Shown one piece after another: positions 59,001-64,000 of a stretch of 64,000 nucleotides of DNA (within the stretch, counting starts at the first letter, position 1; each line of letters begins with the position of its first letter). The position numbers were made by a program, and so were the translations under genes. Under the pieces are notes generated by a model. That model had not been told where the DNA came from and searched no databases. It was given only the letters and a program-made list of their open reading frames with translations. This DNA is from Ascarosepion bandense (Eukaryota; Mollusca; Cephalopoda; Sepiida; Sepiidae): NCBI GenBank assembly GCA_037127315.1, contig JBBBDQ010000330.1:2911501-2975500 (forward strand), written 5' to 3'.

Positions 59001-59535
59001 AAGGTAACGCAGATAGGTTTGGGCGATTTACGACTAGCTGGTTTAGGCTTGCTATTTTGTTTGTTAAATTTCATGTTGGTTGTAGTTGTGGATAGAGAGA
59101 GGTCTAGAGTAGGGTCAGATGGTCGTTAATTGCAGCAGGTGAAGGATGGAGAATGGCGCCGCCTGCAGCATAATGTGGCCTCGGGGTTGCCCATCGGAAA
59201 TTCATGCAGGGACGCCCGTCCATGCGCGAAATGGCACTACAGGAACCCCGATATTATTCAACTGTTGATCAGAGCAGCCTCTCGAGACGCTACGCAAGAG
59301 TTCGGGCTCCTAACTACCAGTCGGAATCAACAACCAGGAAACTGCCAACCCGGTACCCTCAGAATGAAGAGACTTTGCCACCATACTCACCAACTGCAAA
59401 AAGCTTCCAGCCGAACCGACATAAAGACCGAAAAAGAGAGAGATGAACCGGGAACCCCTTCCTAAACAAGAAACAAGGCGATCACCTCTACTCCTGTCCA
59501 AAAGAAGGGGGTGGAGTGTGAGACCGGGCGAGGGC
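56019..59535 (-). mobile_element. Full-length jockey/CR1-type LINE
   Basis: About 3.5 kb: a leader of roughly 460 bases (59535-59075), one large ORF (59074-56189) and a 170-base 3' tail ending CTTGCTCGGGGTGAAACG with no A-tail. It interrupts satellite monomers on both sides. Three further copies of the family on the same strand (14465, 21695, 41746) are decayed. No ORF1 was found in the leader. Confidence 0.88.
56189..59074 (-). CDS. LINE ORF2: endonuclease and reverse transcriptase
   Basis: A 961-aa open protein that would nick target DNA and copy the element's RNA at the nick. Order: a basic N-terminus; an APE-type endonuclease (N27, E54 in CETNL, FGDFN at 160-164, SDH at 235-237); a connecting region with SPWFSPACSAA; a reverse transcriptase with LDISKAFD (catalytic D604), AGVPQGSILGP (659-669) and YADD (690-693); and a C-terminal region with RPCIEYCCHIWSGAP. 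All catalytic positions are present with no internal stop. Domain order and motifs place it in the jockey superfamily (CR1, jockey and relatives); the exact clade needs a tree. The first ATG was taken as the start, since the endonuclease begins about 20 residues later. The antisense open frames across this region are shadows. Whether it is active is unknown, but its state against decayed relatives argues for recent insertion. Confidence 0.93.
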   Translation of the reverse strand: MKFNKQNSKPKPASRKSPKPICVTFTNIRGIRSNFNSVESFLLTNSPDILAICETNLDPSIPSSELFVPGYLPLFRKDSNVHMHGLGVYVSEQLPLARVTSLESPDHSFMCFRLSLLSSVSYLFFLYRSPSSSDCTLLDCISTNIDRAISSHPSAHIFVFGDFNAHHTKWLENSATDLAGIRTMHFSIAQALTQVVDFPTRFSKNPNGRDSLLDLCFTSIPDSCTTRQLCPLGNSDHAVVSVNVSIRTNSTQENQTSRISYCYQRADWDSFRDFLCDVPWNNVFDLPVEDCASEVSSWVKAGIDAFIPARKFQLKPNSSPWFSPACSAAIAHRNHFFRLYRSCSSNQNRRLFTSARNKCKKVLNEAKRAFATRIRQRIASSKFGSKDYWRLCKSVLSRNKTSIPPLINEFEVLTSPADKAECFARKFSPNSTLDSLGIPTPDFPPRTKAQLNNVHISPSLVAKIIAQLDPHKASGGDGIPVIVLKKCAPELSSVLSKLYNLCLSASCFPACWKSSCVVPIFKNSGEPSDPANYRPISLLPIFGKVFEAIINAEVIQHLMTNGLLSDKQYGFRFTRSTADMLTTITEYIYQALDKNGEARTVALDISKAFDRVWHAGLLCKLRSYGITGHLFDLIQSFLSNRTLKVVLNGHASQNYQTNAGVPQGSILGPTLFLIYINDLPDTIRSQVGMYADDTTIYSRIDQKPGLDDKVNLAAALERDLQSVVTWGRKWLVNFNASKTKLLSTNHHRQSHLPPISMGQASLPESKILRLLGLTLSADLKWNDYIESIAKSAAMKVGSLCRARKFFPPETILHIYKSTIRPCIEYCCHIWSGAPAALLGLLDKIQRRICNVVDTDLADRLQPLSHRRDVASLCLFYKYFHGFCSDELRSLVPPKHEFTRDTRLATRSHPFTVKQIRCNRKFYSNSFFSRASRLWNSLPQVCFPDSYNLQVFKCRVNRHLSH

Positions 59536-60233
59536 TACAAAGTACTATTGAAATGTCTATAAATGGTAATCGAAAAAGATTATTTCATGAATTTTACAAT
59601 CAGGGAATATATAATACACCTAAGAGAGAAAGAAATCGCAATTGAACTTAACAAGCTTTTCTAAATGGATGTCAATACAGATATTGTCAACGAATGGTAA
59701 CCAGGAAAGAATATTTGGTGAATTTTACACTCAGAGAACATCTAGTACACATCTGAGATAAAAAAAAAAAAATCCGCAGTTGTCCTTGAGAAGATTTTCT
59801 AAATGAATGACAATATATATATTCGGATAGACATTAAAAAAAACACACGTTATTAAGGGCTTACAAACAACAACTGAACTTCCCATTAATTTTAATCAGG
59901 GTGAAATATTTGTTGAATTTTACACTTAAAGAATATATAATATACATGTGAGAGAATGAAAATCACAACTGATCTTAACAACTTTATCCAAATAGATTAA
60001 TGAACACATTGTCAGATAGATATCTAAAAGTTACATTTCACTAAAGGCTACAAAGAACAATTGAACTGTCCATGAATGGTAATCAGAAAATAATATTTAG
60101 TGTATTTTACTTTCTTTGAATATATAATAAACATGAATCTGCAATTGCCCTTAACAATCTTTTCTAAGTGGATGACAATTCAGATTTTCGGATAGAATTT
60201 TTAAAAGTCACATTTTAATAAGGGCTACTTTTG
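59530..60233 (+). repeat. Satellite array, right part
   Basis: Resumes at AGGGCTACAAAG after the LINE. Monomer starts near 59557, 59688, 59880 and 60070; the first is shortened, the others are about 190 bases. Same orientation as the left part. Ends at AAGGGCTACTTT where the gypsy relic begins. Confidence 0.88.
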
Positions 60234-60460
60234 TAACCCTAAATGGTGACTGCGTTAGTAATCACTTAATTGGATGTTGGGTAAAATAATATATCAATAA
60301 GTATAAGACTTGCACTCTGCGTAGAGTAGATACACTACTAGTGAACTGCTAGTCAATATAAACACTCTACTCGGCTACTTTTTAGAGTCGATGTCAATCC
60401 TTTCCAAGCACGTCAAACGTATCAAGCAGAACCTCTATAGGTTCCACCTCATCTGAAAAA
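60234..60460 (-). mobile_element. Possible gypsy LTR remnant
   Basis: Directly follows satellite and begins TGTAACCC, as an LTR edge could. It contains CTCTGCGTAGAGTAGATACA and a repeated 'actctac' motif. No partner LTR was found and it does not resemble the candidate at 49956-50197. Confidence 0.3.
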
Positions 60461-61330
60461 TTGTTGTCTTGAACTGCATGCTTTTTTATTTAGTTGTAGT
60501 GCTTTTCATGCACCAATTCCAGTCTCTTAAACAGATATACCATTTTTCGATTCTTCAGACAATAGTACCGACTTCCCATTACGTCTTACATGCGGTAAAA
60601 ATCATTTTGATTAATATTGTAAATATTCTTCCAAGTTTTTGCTCATATTTTTCTATTAGTTTTTCAAACATTGATCGTATCTTACGCTCAAACGTAATCT
60701 CTGCCGGAGTCATGGCTGAAGGCGCTTTTCTATTCGGTGTCAGTCTATGCACCTGCAGAAATGGCTGTATTGCTGCATCTGTGAATCCACCGTTGGCTTT
60801 TTTAAAAGCTCTTTTGAAAGTATTCAGGAAACGCTCCGCTTGGCCGTTGCTTCTAGGATGGTAAGGGGCAAATGTAATGTGATTTAACACAAACATCTTG
60901 CAAAATTCCTTGAACTCTTTCGATGCAAATTGCGTACCATTACCAGAAAGAATTGAATCTGCAATTCAAAATCTCGCGAACAGTTCGTGTAAAAACTGTA
61001 TTACTACTTACGTGGTTAGACTCTTACATCTGAAAATCTCTGGCCAATTTTGAAAAAATGTTTACGACAATAAGATGGTACAATCCATTCATTGGACTAG
61101 CAAAATCAATATGAATGATGTGACCATGGACGGTCAGTTTCTGGCCATGGATTAAACTTAACTGATTGTGCCAAAACACAGGTTTTGCACGATTTTCCCA
61201 ACGTTTCAATGTCGTTATCCAAGCTATGCCAGTAAATATAGTTTCTAATTACACCCTCCATAGAGAATATACCAGGGTGTTCTGCATGGAATTACTTCAG
61301 AGTTCAGTATTTTTTGGAATCAGTCCGGAA
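60461..61330 (-). pseudogene. Ty3/gypsy integrase relic
   Basis: On the minus strand from about 61290: an H2C2 zinc-binding segment (HPGIFSMEGVIRNYIYWHS...SCKTC), then core pieces: HIDFASPMNGLYHLIVVNIF..SKLAR (61024-61209) and APYHPRSNGQAERFLNTFKR (60579-60896), the region containing the catalytic Glu. Frameshifts separate the pieces. The order matches gypsy integrase. Confidence 0.85.
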
Positions 61331-61436
61331 AATCTGTCCGTATAACTTAGCTTACTCGACGGCAAGAACTCCATTAGAAGAATGGTTCCCCATCATTGCA
61401 ATCTGTTAGCCGTATAAGTCGGTAATCTTTCTTTTT

Positions 61437-61662
61437 TTTTACTCATAATTGGAGTAGATAGATTAATTGGAGTAGATAGACTAAACTATCGCCCGGTTCT
61501 CACTCCACCCACGTCTATTAAACAGGCGAAGAGGCTCATCCCTTGTTCCCTGTTTAGGATGTGGTTCCGGCTTTCTCTTTCCCAATCTTTTCACTCTTAC
61601 GTAGCCCCCTGCGCATCAGTGGCGTTACCGCCTTGCTCGGGGTGATATGATTAAAAAAAAAC
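61437..61662 (+). mobile_element. SIDE-like element, copy 3, plus strand
   Basis: Head with a duplicated AATTGGAGTAGATAGA, then CGCCCGGTTCTCACTCCACC (LINE leader-like), CTCATCCCTTGTTCCCTG, then TACGTAGCCCCCTGCGCATC...CTTGCTCGGGGTGATATG and an A-tail. Inserted between the gag and integrase relics of the gypsy fragment, opposite to the gypsy direction. The only plus-strand copy. Confidence 0.8.
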
Positions 61663-61749
61663 AAAATCGTTAACAACAGCTTATGAACCGTCTACCATGT
61701 AAATTTTCTTCCGTGAATATAAAGATAATCCCTAGACTTTCCTTCTTTA

Positions 61750-62340
61750 TCACTGAATAATTTTTTTCGCTTGAAGCAGCGTCCTGGATGGATGTGCAAT
61801 CGATTTAATAGAGCTGTCAGCGTTTATAAATCTTCGACAATTTTCTGCCAGGTTTTGAAGAGTTAAGTTGGGTTCGTTTTCGAGTTTATTCAGAATCCTC
61901 CTCCTGATTTCTGTGTCTATGGCTGACACTAAATCTTTCGCAAATATAAAACATTTGAAATTGTCAAGGTTTTGTTTTACCAATTTAAATTCCTCACACT
62001 GATTATTCCCAATACTTGCGAACGTAGTGAAATCATTTTCGTTATTTTTCAGTAAATTCATATACTTCCATCTCTTATGGAATAATGACGTTTTCGAACT
62101 GAAAAGCTCCGAAAGTAGCGTAACAGTTTCATTAAATGTGAAGTCACTTGTCCTCTTTGGCAGAAAATAATTCATAAACTTCGTATGTGTGATATCGCCT
62201 AATTTCTGTAAAACTAGTTTAACCTTTTTCTAGTTCGATCAATTTACTCGGTCCGTCTTGTAAATGTCTTCATATCTGCGGTAATACGATGCAAATTTTA
62301 CGTCTTCCTCGGGTTTAAACTTAAAATCCGTTATCGCATT
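61750..62340 (-). pseudogene. Ty3/gypsy gag relic
   Basis: The frame 61750-62175 (NYFLPKRTSDFTFNETVTLL..., then DTEIRRRILNKLENEPNLTL) is the gag partner of 51183-51437. Preceding sequence to about 62340 still decodes as gag (EDVKFASYYRRYEDIYK) with stops. RT and protease are missing between this and the integrase relic, so the element has lost its middle. Confidence 0.8.
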
Positions 62341-62870
62341 CACAATAGCTTCCTGTAAAAAATATCCAAATCTTTATTAATGTTGCTTGTAAACATTTTT
62401 CGCGATTCAAAAAACAATTCCTCGAATTTTTCGAGCCTTTGTTCAAGGTTGCTTTTGCTGTTCCAATTTTTGCTTCACAATTTCAAACAACTCTTTTTTA
62501 AACTTCTCAATTTTTGTACTTTTACAAAAGTATATATTTATAAATATTTTTTCACTACTGCCAATTAAAAAACAATTTTAATTTCCTGCAAATTATTTCC
62601 ACATAATATTTCTATCCCGAGAAATTATCTCGGTGTTACATGTTATTTATTTATTTTTGACTGCTGTGTTTCGCGCAACTGGTTGATATCACGGAATTCT
62701 TGAAAATCCTTGTAGCCAAAAATGCTTTATATTTTTGTACTTTTCATATTCCTTTACCAATGTTCCTCGGAGAATGTTTACGTGAAAACTTTGTTCACAA
62801 AAGTTGACTCCGTAATTTTTTTCTGTGCGTTTTTGCCTATACTATGCTCGTGAAACGTTATCTCCGCGAA
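62341..62870. other. No gene; decayed gypsy 5' side
   Basis: Probably the degenerate leader of the gypsy relic, or unrelated sequence. No LTR or primer site was recognised. Confidence 0.3.
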
Positions 62871-63888
62871 CATGATATTCGCAGAGTCCTTCTTTAGAAC
62901 CACATTTCAGTTGCTTTAAGTTTTTCCTTCATCTTCGATGATATTGTCCAATATTCACTGCCATATTGGAGGACTGACATCACATAGCAATCCAGTACTC
63001 TCTTCTTTGTTTCTAGAAAAATTGTCCTGTTTCTTAATACTTTACTCAACTTATGGAATGCGTCCTTTGCCATGCCAATTCGCCTTTGGATCTCTGTGTC
63101 GCACTTTCCGTCTTCTGTTAGAACACTTCCTAAGTATTTAAATTTTTGTACCTGCTCGATTTTAGTATCCCTCACCCGTATTTGACATTTTGGGATGCCA
63201 TTTTTGCTGATGACCATGCATTCGGTTTTCTTGCAGTTTATTTGTAGTTCTTTTTTGTCACTTTTCAGCTACCTTCTGAGGAGGTGTTGTAGTTTCCTTT
63301 CCGTGTTTGCTATCAGCACTGTATCATCTGCGTACCTTAGGTTGTTTAAATTGTGTCCTCCGATGACGAATCCTGGCATAACTTCTAGGGTCCTCAGAAT
63401 AGTTTCGCTGTACAAGTTGAATAGATCCGGTGAAAAGACACATCCTTGTCTTACGCCCCTTTCTATCTTTGTATATCTGCCGAATTCGTTTCCTGTCCGT
63501 ATGCAGGCGGTTTGCTGCCAGCAGAGATTCTTAGTTACTCTTAGGTCTTTCCCAAATATGTCGAGGCTGCCGAGTATCTCCATCAATTCTTTGTGGCGTA
63601 TTTTGTCAAACGCCTTTGCATAATCGATAGAAGATCGACTTGTTGAGGTCATCTGGTATTACACCACTATTATAAATTTCATTTATTATTTCTGTAATTT
63701 TCTCTAAACAAATTCGCCCAGGGCTATCAGCAGCTCTATTACTATGCCGTCTGGTCCAATTGCTTTGTTTCTATTCAGTTTAGCTATTGCAGATTCCACT
63801 TCAGACTTTAATATTTCCGGACCGTCCTCATTTTTGTGTATTATCGGCTGCTCTCTCTTGTCGTAGAAAAGATCTTTTATACATTCTT
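62871..63888 (-). pseudogene. RTE-type LINE, internally deleted, 3'-truncated
   Basis: Pieces in order: 63704-63890 (SEVESAIAKLNRNKAIGPDG), 63269-63652 (IDYAKAFDKIRHKELMEIL, RRGVRQGC equivalent ERGVRQGCVFSPDLFNLYSE, catalytic RYADDTVL) and 62894-63217 (KYLGSVLTEDGKCDTE, RRIGMAKDAFHKLSK, ATEMWF). About 80 codons between the DDLNKSIF and IDYAKAFDK motifs are gone. The C-terminal RMLRIPW region is cut at about 62870. The best-preserved RTE copy in the window. Confidence 0.88.
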
Positions 63889-64000
63889 CGAATTTAATAT
63901 TAGAGAATGTATAATTTACATGTGAGAGAAAGAAATTCGTAATTGACTTTAACAATTTTATCTGAATAGATTACTGAACATATATTCGGACAAATATTAA
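63888..64000 (+). repeat. Satellite monomer fragment at window end
   Basis: 'gagaatgtataatttacatgtgagagaaagaaattcgtaattgac' and 'gaacatatattcggacaaatatt' match the satellite, same orientation. The array may continue beyond the window. Confidence 0.85.

Noticed and set aside
55448..60233. Regularly spaced repeats as a possible CRISPR array
   Set aside because: Units are about 185 bases, mutually diverged and without unique spacers, in a eukaryotic context. It is a satellite.
60469..60864. 131-codon plus-strand ORF
   Set aside because: Antisense to the gypsy integrase relic, whose minus-strand motifs are diagnostic.

Overview
The window is AT-rich animal DNA with no bacterial or organellar features. 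Two intronless C2H2 zinc-finger reading frames, each just behind a 3' splice site, sit in a dense mix of RTE and jockey/CR1-type LINEs, a Penelope-like element, Ty3/gypsy fragments, Helitrons, mariner remnants, tRNA-related SINEs, foldback elements and (AT)n tracts. This fits a lophotrochozoan genome, most likely a coleoid cephalopod mollusc. That assignment is an inference; no species can be named from the sequence.

Layout. 0-11 kb: imperfect tandem repeats, a near-perfect 54-bp-arm palindrome, an old RTE LINE broken by a mariner-type insertion, a complete small Helitron and an 0.8 kb inverted-repeat element. 11.9-14.04 kb (+): zinc-finger gene 1, 585 aa, 19 fingers. 14.4-20 kb: a decayed, nearly full-length jockey/CR1-type LINE and a second Helitron carrying three identical 352-bp tandem units plus a 0.2 kb insertion. 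21.7-23.9 kb: a LINE scrap and a 0.93 kb foldback. 28.0-29.8 kb (-): zinc-finger gene 2, 283 aa, 8 fingers, whose best poly(A) signal lies inside a 0.71 kb foldback. 30-47.3 kb: SINEs, RTE scraps, a truncated LINE, a CCHC ORF1 relic and long stretches with nothing recognisable. 47.9-64 kb: a nested domain where a satellite of about 185 bp, always in the same orientation, is broken by gypsy fragments in both orientations, an LTR-bounded element, a 3.5 kb LINE with an intact 961-aa endonuclease/reverse transcriptase, and an internally deleted RTE. A Penelope-like relic lies just outside its left edge.

The only confident host genes are the two zinc-finger frames. The clearest intact mobile-element gene is the LINE ORF at 56189-59074. 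The most unusual item is a family of roughly 0.2 kb elements (near 17.2, 19.6 and 61.5 kb) that look like the 5' end and the 3' end of that LINE type joined together, with the coding region missing. They resemble short internally deleted elements rather than ordinary tRNA SINEs. Nothing in the window looks like a defence locus, CRISPR array or biosynthetic cluster.
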